The notes under the pieces are model-generated. The model saw only the letters and a program-made list of their open reading frames with translations. It did not search any database and was not told the origin of the DNA. Of a stretch of 64,000 bases of DNA, positions 33,953 through 41,658 are shown piece after piece. Origin of the DNA: Solirubrum koreensis (GTDB taxonomy: Bacteria > Bacteroidota > Bacteroidia > Cytophagales > Hymenobacteraceae); NCBI RefSeq assembly GCF_039541855.1, contig NZ_BAABHA010000002.1:930001-994000 (forward strand). The letters run 5' to 3'. A program made the position numbers and the translations under genes. Each line of letters starts with the position of its first letter. The first letter of the stretch is position 1.

Positions 33953-35275
33953 TTATTTTTTGCGGTACACGATGCCAATGGGCACGCCCGTAAAGTCAAA
34001 ATGCTCGCGCAGGCGGTTCTCGAGGTAACGGGTGTACGATTCCTTCACGTACTGCGGCAGGTTGCAGAAAAAGGCAAACACCGGATTGTGCGTGGGAAGC
34101 TGCGTCACGTACTTAATGCGCACCATTTTGCCCTTCGAAGACGGCGGCTGGTGGGCTTCTATTTCCTTCAGCATAACCTCGTTCAGTTGCGAGGTCGGAA
34201 TTTTCTTGGTTTTGTTTTTATACACTTCCATCACCGTTTCGATGGCCTTGTGTACACGCTGCTTGGTAACGGTGCTGGTGAAAACGATGGGCGGGTAGCT
34301 GATGGGCGCAATTCGCTTGTAAATCTCGTCTTCGAACTCCTTGGCGGTGTTGGTTTCCTTGTTTTCGATCAGGTCCCACTTGTTCACCAGAATCACGATG
34401 CCCTTGCGGTTGCGGTCGGCCAAGCCGATGATGCTCACGTCCTGGGCTTCAATGCCACGGGTGGCGTCGAGCATTACAATGCACACGTCCGACTCTTCCA
34501 GCGCGCGGAGGGCGCGGAGGTTGGAATAGAACTCCACGTCCTCGTCAACGCGGGCCTTGCGGCGCAAACCGGCGGTATCGATGAGGATAAACTCGTTACC
34601 GAAGGCGTTGTAGCGGGTGTGAATGGCGTCGCGGGTGGTACCTGCAATGTCGGTCACGATGCTGCGCTCTTCGCCCAGCAACACGTTCACGAAAGACGAC
34701 TTGCCCACGTTCGGACGGCCCACCACGGTAATGCGCGGAATGCCTGCGTCGGGGTCTTCCACGCCTTCTTCTTCGAAGTGGCTGACCACGGCATCGAGTA
34801 AATCACCGGTGCCGGAACCCGTTTGCGAGCTGATGGTGAAAATGTCGCCGGTGCCGAGGCCCAGAGCGTAAAACTCGCCCACGGCTTGCACACGCCTGAT
34901 GCTGTCGGCTTTATTAGCTACCAGGTAAATCGGCTTCTTGTTGTCGTAGCGACGCAGTACGTTGGCAAACTCTTCATCGAGCGGGTGCAGGCCGGCGTCG
35001 AGGTCGACCATGAACAGCACCACAGTGGCTTCGTCGATGGCCAGCTTTACTTGGCGGCGAATGCCTTCCTCAAACACGTCATCGGAGCCCACTACGTAGC
35101 CGCCGGTATCGATAACGGTGAAGTACTTGCCTACCCAGTCGCCGTAGCCGTAGTGTCGGTCGCGGGTTACGCCCGACTGGTTGTCCATGATGGCCTTCCG
35201 TTCGCCAACCAAGCGGTTGAACAGGGTGGACTTGCCCACGTTGGGGCGGCCCACAATTGCAATGGTATTCTTCAT
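33953..35275 (-). CDS. der: Ribosome-assembly GTPase Der (EngA)
   Basis: 440 residues from the ATG ending at 35275 (the frame extends to 35305). Two consecutive G domains are seen: GRPNVGKSTLFNRL, DTGGYVVGSDD and NKAD in the first, GRPNVGKSSFVNVL, DTAGLRRKARV and NKWDLIENK in the second. A KH-like domain follows (about 345-440). It acts in 50S subunit maturation. It lies downstream of era on the minus strand with a small membrane protein between, so the two ribosome GTPases may be coordinated. Confidence 0.97.
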   Translation of the reverse strand: MKNTIAIVGRPNVGKSTLFNRLVGERKAIMDNQSGVTRDRHYGYGDWVGKYFTVIDTGGYVVGSDDVFEEGIRRQVKLAIDEATVVLFMVDLDAGLHPLDEEFANVLRRYDNKKPIYLVANKADSIRRVQAVGEFYALGLGTGDIFTISSQTGSGTGDLLDAVVSHFEEEGVEDPDAGIPRITVVGRPNVGKSSFVNVLLGEERSIVTDIAGTTRDAIHTRYNAFGNEFILIDTAGLRRKARVDEDVEFYSNLRALRALEESDVCIVMLDATRGIEAQDVSIIGLADRNRKGIVILVNKWDLIENKETNTAKEFEDEIYKRIAPISYPPIVFTSTVTKQRVHKAIETVMEVYKNKTKKIPTSQLNEVMLKEIEAHQPPSSKGKMVRIKYVTQLPTHNPVFAFFCNLPQYVKESYTRYLENRLREHFDFTGVPIGIVYRKK

Positions 35276-35357
35276 TGTGCTGACCCCAGCCGTCGGTCCG
35301 ACCATGTTCGACGGTGCCCGGGGTAGTTAAGTGAGTATGAGTGGTCGGGAGTATTCG

Positions 35358-35573
35358 TTACAGCAGGACTTTAAACATCAGATAAATGCCAAAACCAATT
35401 GCGGCAAGCGCAGCAGTTAATTCATTCATCCAGTGCTTGAAAGAATATGTGGTTTTATTACGGGACGGGTAGTTTGTCTGCACCCGGTTCCACAGAACGA
35501 GGCCGATCAGAAAGAGGATTACGCCGATTATACCTGCATACCAATCGGGGATTTCCGAAAACAGTTCCCCCAC
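35358..35573 (-). CDS. Small membrane protein between era and der
   Basis: 71 residues from a GTG only 2 bases after the era stop, suggesting coupled translation. Two membrane segments are visible (WYAGIIGVILFLIGLVLW and LTAALAAIGFGIYLMFKVLL) flanking a basic polar loop. No known family is recognised. Confidence 0.7.
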   Translation of the reverse strand: MGELFSEIPDWYAGIIGVILFLIGLVLWNRVQTNYPSRNKTTYSFKHWMNELTAALAAIGFGIYLMFKVLL

Positions 35574-35575
35574 CC

Positions 35576-36475
35576 TTAATCCTGCTTGTAGCCGAAGCGG
35601 CCGAGCATTTTAGCGTCGTGGCGCCAGTTTTCGTTGACCTTCACGTGCATTTCGAGGAAAACCTTCTTCTGGAAGAACTTCTCCATTTCCTCGCGGGCCC
35701 AGGTGCCTACCTTCTTGATGGCGTCGCCTTTGTTGCCGATGATGATGCCCTTCTGTGACGCCCGCTCGCAGTAAATGATGGCGCGCATCCGGATGATGTT
35801 CTCGTCTTCCTTGAACTCTTCAATCACGACTTCGGTGCTGTAGGGCACTTCTTTCTTATAAAGCTTGAAGATTTTCTCCCGGATCATTTCCGAGGCGAAG
35901 AAGCGCTCCGGCTTGTCGGTCAGCTCGTCTTTGGGGTAATACGCTTCGTGCTCGGGCAGGCGGTCGATGATGTGATTAAAGACCTGCTCGGTGTTGAAGG
36001 CATTTAAGGCGGAAATCGGAATGATTTCGGCGGCATTGGGCATGTGCTCATGCCAGTAAGCCATTTTGGCTTCTACCTCTTCCTGCGTGGCTTGGTCGAT
36101 TTTGTTAACCAGCAACAGCACCGGCACCTCGGAACGGCGCAGGCGTTCTACCACCGGCTCTTCGTCGTACTTCTCGAAGATATCGGTGACGAACAGGATA
36201 ACGTCGGCGTCTTCCAGCGAGGAGTACACAAAAGACATCATGGCCGATTGCAACTCGTATTTGGGCTGAATGATACCGGGCGTGTCGGAGTATACCAACT
36301 GAAAATCGGGGCCGTTCAGAATGCCCAGAATGCGGTGGCGCGTGGTTTGGGCTTTGCTGGTGATGATGCTCAGCCGCTCGCCCACGAGCACGTTCATCAG
36401 GGTCGACTTGCCCACGTTGGGTTTGCCGATGATGCTCACGAAGCCGGCGCGGTGCGGTTTGGGGTCGGTAGTCAC
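35576..36475 (-). CDS. era: GTPase Era
   Basis: 299 residues if started at the GTG ending at 36475; a GTG 24 bases further up overlaps the probable -7 box and is therefore less likely. G motifs are IIGKPNVGKSTLMNVLVG, the switch region with TRHR, SDTPGIIQPKY and LLVNKIDQA. The C-terminal KH domain contains ASQKGIIIGNKGDAIKKVG. It binds 16S rRNA and assists 30S maturation. It heads the era - small membrane protein - der run. Confidence 0.96.
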   Translation of the reverse strand: MTTDPKPHRAGFVSIIGKPNVGKSTLMNVLVGERLSIITSKAQTTRHRILGILNGPDFQLVYSDTPGIIQPKYELQSAMMSFVYSSLEDADVILFVTDIFEKYDEEPVVERLRRSEVPVLLLVNKIDQATQEEVEAKMAYWHEHMPNAAEIIPISALNAFNTEQVFNHIIDRLPEHEAYYPKDELTDKPERFFASEMIREKIFKLYKKEVPYSTEVVIEEFKEDENIIRMRAIIYCERASQKGIIIGNKGDAIKKVGTWAREEMEKFFQKKVFLEMHVKVNENWRHDAKMLGRFGYKQD

Positions 36476-36498
36476 AGGAGGTAATGCGTTAAGGGGCA

Positions 36499-36506
36499 CA
36501 AAGGTA
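36499..36506 (-). promoter_or_regulatory. Candidate -7 box TACCTTTG for era
   Basis: Exact TAnnTTTG match on the minus strand, 23 bases from the GTG ending at 36475. Its position argues against the longer upstream start. Confidence 0.45.
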
Positions 36507-36771
36507 CGGCTTTATGCCCGGCCGGGCTGCATAGGCTGAATAATAGGCGCTTACGGCAGCCCACAGCCTTCAGCAACGCGCGGGCTGCTAGCAGCTAACG
36601 GCTGGCTCTGAGCCGGTGTTTAGGGAACAGAGTCATCATTCCTGCCGCCTCTTTAGGTAATAATGTGGTGGGTTTCCTTCATCATCACGCCACTGGACAG
36701 AACAGGAGCCGTAACTATAGCTCCCAGTCCCCTGTGAAACCCTGATGGAAATCAGCTCCGGGGGCAGGACT
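36507..36771. other. Divergent intergenic region between era and hemH
   Basis: No convincing gene is seen; a short minus-strand frame (36636-36824) has no family features. The region carries promoters at both ends. Confidence 0.4.
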
Positions 36772-36808
36772 TTTGCCATGAACGCAAACCTTGTGGGCGC
36801 TACCTTTG
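36772..36808 (+). promoter_or_regulatory. Candidate promoter for hemH
   Basis: TTTG at 36772-36775 and TACCTTTG at 36801-36808; the 25-base spacing is slightly long. The leader would be about 55 bases. Confidence 0.4.
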
Positions 36809-36865
36809 TCTGGCAATTGCACACTGCGCGGGAATTGATTTCCGCGGTGTTCCTTGCCTCTTACT

Positions 36866-37912
36866 ATGCCTTCCACTCCCGCTTCTACCAAAGGCCGCAT
36901 CGGCGTGCTGCTCGTGAACCTCGGCACGCCCGATTCACCCAAAACCGCCGACGTACGCCGTTACCTCAACGAGTTTCTGACCGATGGCCGCGTGGTGGAC
37001 ATGCCCGCTGCCATTCGTTACCCGCTGTTTCGGGGCGTAGTGGTACCGCTGCGGGCGCCCAAATCGGCTAAGGTGTACCAGCAGCTCTGGACGGAGCGTG
37101 GCTCGCCCCTGCTCTTTCACGGCCTCGACCTGAAAAAGATGGTGCAGGAGCAGCTTGGTAACGACTACCTCGTGGCCTTTGGCATGCGTTACCAGAACCC
37201 CAGCATCGAAAGTGCCCTGCAGGAGCTGCGCGACGCGGCCGTGGACCGCATCATTGTGTTGCCGCTGTTTCCGCAGTACGCGGCGGCCAGCACGGGCTCG
37301 GTGCAGGAGAAAGTGATGGAAATTGTGAGCAAGTGGTGGGTGGTACCCAGCATCAGCTTCATCAGCAGCTTTGCCGACGACCCCGGCTACATCAACACGT
37401 TTGCCACGCTGGGCAAGGCCGAAATGGCCAAGCGCAACTACGACCACGTGGTATTCAGCTACCACGGCATACCCGAGCGCCACGTGCTGAAGGGCAGCCA
37501 GAACGGTTACTGCAAGCTGGCGAACTGCTGCAACCACTACAACAAGAACAACCGCTACTGCTACCGCGCTCAGTGCTACGAAACCTCGCGGTTGCTAGCC
37601 AAGGCCATGGACCTCGCGCCCGAGCAGTACACCGTAACGTTCCAGAGCCGCTTGCAAAGCCGCCTGCGCGACCCATGGCTGCAGCCCTACACCGACGAGG
37701 TGCTGAAGGAATTCCCTGGCAAAGGCATCCAGAACGTGCTGGCCTTCAGCCCCGCTTTCGTGGCCGATTGCCTGGAAACCACCATTGAGGTGGGCGAAGA
37801 GTTCAAGGAAATGTTTGAGGAAGCAGGCGGCGGCCACTGGCAGCTGGTAGCCAGCTGTAACACGCACCCGCTGTGGGTGGAAGCCGTGGTCGACATGATT
37901 CACCGCAACTAA
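36866..37912 (+). CDS. hemH: Ferrochelatase
   Basis: 348 residues from the ATG at 36866, preferred to a TTG at 36854. The signature GVLLVNLGTPDSP begins it; the catalytic His is H200 in VVFSYHGIPERH and the acidic metal site is in FVADCLETTIEVGEE (E304). It inserts iron into protoporphyrin at the membrane, the last step of heme synthesis. A Cys-rich insertion (C216, C221, C222, C232, C237) lies in the middle, which might hold an Fe-S cluster as in some bacterial ferrochelatases; that part is inference. Confidence 0.95.
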   Translation: MPSTPASTKGRIGVLLVNLGTPDSPKTADVRRYLNEFLTDGRVVDMPAAIRYPLFRGVVVPLRAPKSAKVYQQLWTERGSPLLFHGLDLKKMVQEQLGNDYLVAFGMRYQNPSIESALQELRDAAVDRIIVLPLFPQYAAASTGSVQEKVMEIVSKWWVVPSISFISSFADDPGYINTFATLGKAEMAKRNYDHVVFSYHGIPERHVLKGSQNGYCKLANCCNHYNKNNRYCYRAQCYETSRLLAKAMDLAPEQYTVTFQSRLQSRLRDPWLQPYTDEVLKEFPGKGIQNVLAFSPAFVADCLETTIEVGEEFKEMFEEAGGGHWQLVASCNTHPLWVEAVVDMIHRN

Positions 37913-37943
37913 GTACCAGCACCCTTTTTGAGTTGATTTTACC

Positions 37944-37986
37944 ACCGGCCAGTTGCCTGCTACTCAGCGGCGACTGGCCGGTTTTT
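37944..37986 (+). terminator. Terminator after hemH
   Basis: A perfect 10-bp stem (ACCGGCCAGT / ACTGGCCGGT) followed by TTTTTCG. Confidence 0.8.
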
Positions 37987-38006
37987 CGTGGCCCGATGGA
38001 AAAGTA

Positions 38007-38039
38007 TTTGGGGTTTTGAAATCGTCGCCCTTACATTTG
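38007..38039 (+). promoter_or_regulatory. Promoter of the SAM riboswitch
   Basis: TTTG at 38007-38010 and TACATTTG at 38032-38039 separated by 21 bases, a complete Bacteroidota promoter. Transcription would begin near 38044, about 25 bases before the aptamer. Confidence 0.65.
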
Positions 38040-38068
38040 GGCACCAATTCTTTCTTTCCCAAAGGATT

Positions 38069-38165
38069 GTTTTTATACAGAGGCGTGGAGAGACTGGCTC
38101 CGTGAAGCGCCGGCAACCATCGGGTGTATTACCCGAACGGTGCCAAGTCCAGACCATATAAAAAC
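38069..38165 (+). promoter_or_regulatory. SAM-I (S-box) riboswitch aptamer
   Basis: The conserved core runs AGAGGCGTGGAGAGACTGGC, then GTGAAGCGCCGGCAACCA, an arm CGGGT..ACCCG and GGTGCCAAGTCC. P1 closes with a perfect 9-bp helix, GTTTTTATA (38069-38077) with TATAAAAAC (38157-38165). By family knowledge it senses S-adenosylmethionine and turns off sulfur-assimilation or methionine genes. A full promoter lies upstream, yet no intact sulfur gene follows directly: 427 bases without a recognisable gene, then a flavoprotein remnant and a TSUP permease. One hairpin (GGAGTAC / GTACTCC, 38252-38272) lies downstream; I cannot assign the expression platform. Confidence 0.88.
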
Positions 38166-38592
38166 AAGAGCCGTGGCTTCCACCCTCACCCTTCGCGCAA
38201 CGTTATCTGGTCCGGCTACTTGGCCGCTGAAGCCCATGGGCTCGACCTGCCGGAGTACCTATGCGGTACTCCCCGTGTGCTCGTGTTGTTGTTGAGGGCC
38301 GCCTTTCCCCATATTTCCTGCTGACTCGTGACCGGCTGGCTGCTGTTTGCAGCTCCGGCACGCCTGAAATGCCGCGTTCCTGCTAAGGCCGCGCCGTTTC
38401 CCTCAGCCCCCTGTTTTCTGGTTTCACCCTTGGCGTTTCCTCGTGCGGGCGGCGCCTACCCCTGCTGCATAGGCGTTTCGCTCTTAACGCGAAGGTGGCG
38501 CAGTTGCGCGAGCAACTGGTTCAGGCCGAAGCGCTAGGCCGTTGCGCCATTTTGCTTCGGTATCCGCCGGCTAGGCCATTTTCTACTTACTC
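38166..38592 (+). other. Region after the riboswitch without an intact gene
   Basis: No frame gives a recognisable protein. One hairpin lies at 38252-38272. A frame at about 38477-38560 reads NAKVAQLREQLVQAEALG, a helical peptide without start or recognisable family. This is compatible with the decayed front part of a sulfur gene, or with an unusually long leader. Confidence 0.4.
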
Positions 38593-38928
38593 ATGCCTGT
38601 TTTCCCTTTCTCGGCCGCGGCTGGCAACACGCCTCAGCGGTCATTCCTGATTTACCCTGCTAGCCGCCGAAAGGTCCCCCGGCGCTTTACTCATCGGCGG
38701 TATAGCAGTTCCCTCAATCCAGCCCTGCGGCAGCGTCTGCTGGCTTACATACCTGATGTATTCGGCTGGCTGCAGGCCGGGGCGCACACCTACCTCTGCC
38801 CCAATACGAGCTACTTAACCGCAGCCGTGCACCAAGCCCTGGTGCGCGTGGTGCAGCAGGAAACCGACCTGTCCCACGAAAGGGCCTCGGCCTACGTGCT
38901 GGCACTTCGCCAGCAGAGCGGCTACTAG
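38593..38928 (+). pseudogene. C-terminal remnant of a sulfite-reductase-type flavoprotein (CysJ-like)
   Basis: A 111-codon frame. Its last 60 residues align by eye with the C-terminus of CysJ-type diflavin reductases: VFGWLQAGAHTYLC corresponds to LWRWINDGAHIYVCGD, and the following AVHQALVRVVQQET and AYVLALRQQSGY to the terminal helices before YQRDVY. The usual CGD motif is changed to CPN and the final residues are missing. The flavodoxin, FAD and most NADPH-binding parts are absent, so the product could not be an active reductase. The front 45 residues look random. It sits between a SAM riboswitch and a sulfite-exporter-family permease. Confidence 0.6.
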
Positions 38929-39006
38929 CCGGCTGATCTTTTCCACTCCGGCTGAGCAGTCTGACCCACCTCACTGCGCTACCTCATTCTCCTACCACAA
39001 CCGCAA

Positions 39007-39993
39007 ATGCCCGAAGCTCGACTAAACCCAGAGTCTGCTGAAGACCAGCCTGCCCTTGCGGTTGTGACCGATTCGTCCGCAGCACCGAATCCCGTGTCGC
39101 GGTCGGTCATCCGGCACATTGCGACTGCCGAAACCAGGTGGCGCCGCATTGTAACGGCTTCGCTGTTAGCGTTTGGGGCCCTGCTTGCGTTTGATATTGT
39201 GTCGCTGTATTATACCTGGCCGCAGATATGGAACGCCGTCAGCAACGCCAACATGTTCTACATTTTTGTGGCCGTCGGCTTTGGGGCGCAGCTGGTCGAT
39301 GGACTGCTGGGCATGGGCTACGGGGTGGTTACAGCCATTAGCCTCATGTCACTGGGCATGAGCCCGGTGGCTGTTAGCGCCAGCATTCATACCGCCGAAA
39401 TGTTTGCCAGCGGTGCCTCGGGCTACTCGCACTACAAGCTGGGGAACGTGAACCGCCGACTGGTAAAAGCGCTGGTGCTGCCGGGAGTATTGGGGGCAGT
39501 GAGCGGCGCTCTGCTCCTTTCGTACACCGGCGAGCGGTATGCAACTTGGGTTAAGCCTGTTTTGGCCACTTACCTGCTTTACCTGGGCTTCCGCTTGCTG
39601 GCCCGGGCGCTTAGTCGCATAGAACGAAAGCGAAAAGCCACCCGTCTGGGTTGGCTGGCCGCATTCGGTGGCTTCCTCGACTCGTTTGGCGGTGGCGGCT
39701 GGGGGCCCTTGGTCACCAGTACGCTCATTGCCCGGGGGCGCACGCCGCAATACGTTATCGGCTCGGTTAGCCTTACTGAGTTTTTCGTGACGTTTGCCAG
39801 TGCCCTCACATTTTTCGCTACCCTTGGTATTTCACACTGGCAAATCGTGCTCGGGCTAATTGTGGGCGGCCTATTGGCAGCCCCGCTGGCGGCTCGTTTG
39901 GCCGGCCGAATTTCCACGCGCATCATGTTCTTGGGCGTGGGCCTCATGGTAATAGTATGGAGCGTATGGGCACTGCGCAAGCTGTTCTTCTAG
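39007..39993 (+). CDS. TSUP-family (TauE/SafE) sulfite or sulfur-compound permease
   Basis: 328 residues. After a polar N-terminus of about 45 residues, roughly eight membrane helices follow. The TSUP hallmark halves are GFGAQLVDGLLGMGYGVVT and GGFLDSFGGGGWGPLVTS, with SASIHTAEMFASGASGYSHY between. The family moves sulfite, sulfonates or other sulfur compounds; the exact substrate is unknown. It lies 78 bases after the flavoprotein remnant and downstream of the SAM riboswitch, which fits a sulfur role. Its reading frame is intact. Confidence 0.88.
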   Translation: MPEARLNPESAEDQPALAVVTDSSAAPNPVSRSVIRHIATAETRWRRIVTASLLAFGALLAFDIVSLYYTWPQIWNAVSNANMFYIFVAVGFGAQLVDGLLGMGYGVVTAISLMSLGMSPVAVSASIHTAEMFASGASGYSHYKLGNVNRRLVKALVLPGVLGAVSGALLLSYTGERYATWVKPVLATYLLYLGFRLLARALSRIERKRKATRLGWLAAFGGFLDSFGGGGWGPLVTSTLIARGRTPQYVIGSVSLTEFFVTFASALTFFATLGISHWQIVLGLIVGGLLAAPLAARLAGRISTRIMFLGVGLMVIVWSVWALRKLFF

Positions 39994-40025
39994 CTTAATT
40001 CATCGGCTGGGCCTAGACACACCAA

Positions 40026-40062
40026 AGGCCGATGAGCTACTATAAAAGTCGTTCATCGGCCT
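40026..40062. terminator. Hairpin between the TSUP and PRC-barrel genes
   Basis: A perfect 10-bp stem (AGGCCGATGA / TCATCGGCCT) between convergent genes, without a good T-tract. Confidence 0.5.
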
Positions 40063-40083
40063 CTGGCCTGAGAAAATAGTGCG

Positions 40084-40629
40084 CTACCCCAGTGGCGGGG
40101 CGCTGCCATCCGGCAAGCGGCGCATGGATGCCTGTTCGGCAGTACGACGTGCGCGGTAAAAATGGCTTTCGTCGTACGGCGGGCCTTCGTAAAAGGGCGT
40201 GTTGTCGTTGGCAACGGGCACCGGCAGGCGCAGGGCCCTGAGCATGGATTCCTCCAGGTCGCGGCTGATGTGAATATCCTGGTACGGCGGATAGTTCATC
40301 ACCGAGTTAATGTCGAGGGCAGGCACGAATACGTTATCGTCGTCGTGGTCGATAGCGGCGGCACCGATGGGAATCAGCACGTGTCGTTCCCGGTCGTTAA
40401 TGTTCAGTGCCGAATCCAGCTCCACGTCGAGGTAGCGCACTTTCAGCGCGTCGGGCTCTACGATAAGCTCGTACACATCGCCAAATCTTTTACCATCGGC
40501 GCCGCGCACGGCCCACCCGCGCACGTCGGGGCTGCCGTCGGCCACTTCAAAGTCTTTCAAATCGCGCAGGCGCACCAGATGCATGCCGGCTGCGGAGGGG
40601 ACATTCGTTGGCTCCATTCGGGTTTCCAA
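40084..40629 (-). CDS. PRC-barrel domain protein
   Basis: 181 residues from METRMEPTNVPS (a second Met four residues later is possible). The PRC-barrel lies at about residues 22-115: LRDLKDFEVADGSPDVRGWAV, FGDVYELIVEPDALKVRYL, RHVLIPIGAAAIDHDDDNVFV. A Tyr/Pro/His-rich tail follows (PPYDESHFYRARRTAEQ). These proteins resemble the PRC-barrel of photosynthetic reaction-centre subunit H and often occur as stress or envelope-associated proteins in non-phototrophs. It is followed on the same strand by nothing; the membrane-anchored protein gene is upstream of it by 16 bases, so they are probably one transcript. Confidence 0.85.
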   Translation of the reverse strand: METRMEPTNVPSAAGMHLVRLRDLKDFEVADGSPDVRGWAVRGADGKRFGDVYELIVEPDALKVRYLDVELDSALNINDRERHVLIPIGAAAIDHDDDNVFVPALDINSVMNYPPYQDIHISRDLEESMLRALRLPVPVANDNTPFYEGPPYDESHFYRARRTAEQASMRRLPDGSAPPLG

Positions 40630-40645
40630 AAATCAGGTTAAGACA

Positions 40646-41299
40646 TTATGCGGCCGGCTTTTCCAGCACACGCACGATGTTAGCGGCTTGCTGGAAAAAA
40701 ACCTGGGTGGCTTGTTGCTCGGCGGGCGTATCGGTACGGCCGGTAAGTTGGGTGGCCTTTTCACGCAGGGCTTTGGCCTCGCGTTCTACAGTGGTATAAC
40801 CTCGCTGCTGCAATGCTTCGATGAGGTCGGCAGCGGCCACAAAACCCGGACGCAAGCTGCCGTTTTGCTCGTTGATGCGGCTGGTGGCACTGGTCAGGTC
40901 GTTGCGCCGCTCGTCTACGTTGGCATCGCGCAGGTCGCTGCGGTCGGCCATGGTTACCAGCACGTTGCTGAGCAGCAGCAATCCGCGGCGGGCGTAGGTT
41001 CCGGAGGTGGGGTCGTCGGCCACGAACGCGTAGAAATCGGCCGGGGTGGCAGTGCCTTCGGCAGCCAGCGCATCGGTGTCGGCGGGGCGGGAGTCGGGTT
41101 GCACCTCGGGGTCGGCTACCGCGGCAGTATCGGCCGGGGTTGAGGCAGCCGGAGCGGGGGCGGTGGGCACCGGCTGGTCGGGGCCGGGGTCACGGCTGAG
41201 CAGGTACCAGGCGCCCAGGCCCAGCAATGCCAGCACCAGCAAAATCAGCAGCCACGGGCTAACCGATTTCTTTTTGCGTTGAATGTTGATGTCGGCCAT
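40646..41299 (-). CDS. Membrane-anchored periplasmic protein of unknown function
   Basis: 217 residues. A short basic N-terminus (MADINIQRKKKSVSPW) leads to one membrane helix (LLILLVLALLGLGAWYLL, about 17-34) and a long Pro/Ala/Asp/Thr-rich linker to about residue 85. A helical C-terminal domain follows (FYAFVADDPTSGTYARRGLLLLSNVLVTMA, visible as LLLLSNVLVTMADRSDL). No family name is recognised. It is transcribed with the PRC-barrel gene. Confidence 0.75.
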   Translation of the reverse strand: MADINIQRKKKSVSPWLLILLVLALLGLGAWYLLSRDPGPDQPVPTAPAPAASTPADTAAVADPEVQPDSRPADTDALAAEGTATPADFYAFVADDPTSGTYARRGLLLLSNVLVTMADRSDLRDANVDERRNDLTSATSRINEQNGSLRPGFVAAADLIEALQQRGYTTVEREAKALREKATQLTGRTDTPAEQQATQVFFQQAANIVRVLEKPAA

Positions 41300-41604
41300 A
41301 TATAGAAAGGTCGGTTTGCACGGGAGTACGCACAGCCGTCAAAAATGGGTACTTCAAAATAAAAACTTCCCGCCGTGCATATTCTCACCTTCCTGTTTAG
41401 CCCAGTCGATGCTCATGCAAGGCATGTGACTAACGTAAGCGATGAATGAGCCATAATAATGACCGGCTTTCGATGCGCCAATTATAAGCCACTGAGTTAC
41501 TATTGAAGCAGATGTCCCAGTGCTTTCTACGAAAAATTACTTGGGCATTGCGTCTAAAAAGCAAGCTGCGGCCTAAGCCTGTTTTTGCCAGAAACCAGCC
41601 GATA
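41300..41604. other. Intergenic region without recognised gene
   Basis: AT-richer than its surroundings; no frame, RNA or repeat that I recognise. It should contain the promoter for the membrane-anchored protein and PRC-barrel genes. Confidence 0.4.
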
Positions 41605-41641
41605 AAAAAGGCCCGATTCTGCTTCAGAATCGGGCCTTTTT
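41605..41641. terminator. Terminator downstream of the cysteine desulfurase gene
   Basis: A perfect 17-bp stem (AAAAAGGCCCGATTCTG / CAGAATCGGGCCTTTTT) with a 3-base loop, 17 bases past the stop of the desulfurase on the minus strand. Confidence 0.92.
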
Positions 41642-41658
41642 AGTTGCATGGGCAAGCG

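Noticed and set aside
36636..36824. 62-codon minus-strand frame upstream of era
   Set aside because: No signal, domain or start context; overlaps the hemH promoter region.
38124..38324. 66-codon frame starting inside the SAM riboswitch
   Set aside because: Its start lies within the aptamer core and the sequence resembles no protein; more likely non-coding leader.
38328..38537. 69-codon frame after the riboswitch
   Set aside because: Cys/Arg/Pro-rich random-looking sequence, no conserved motif.
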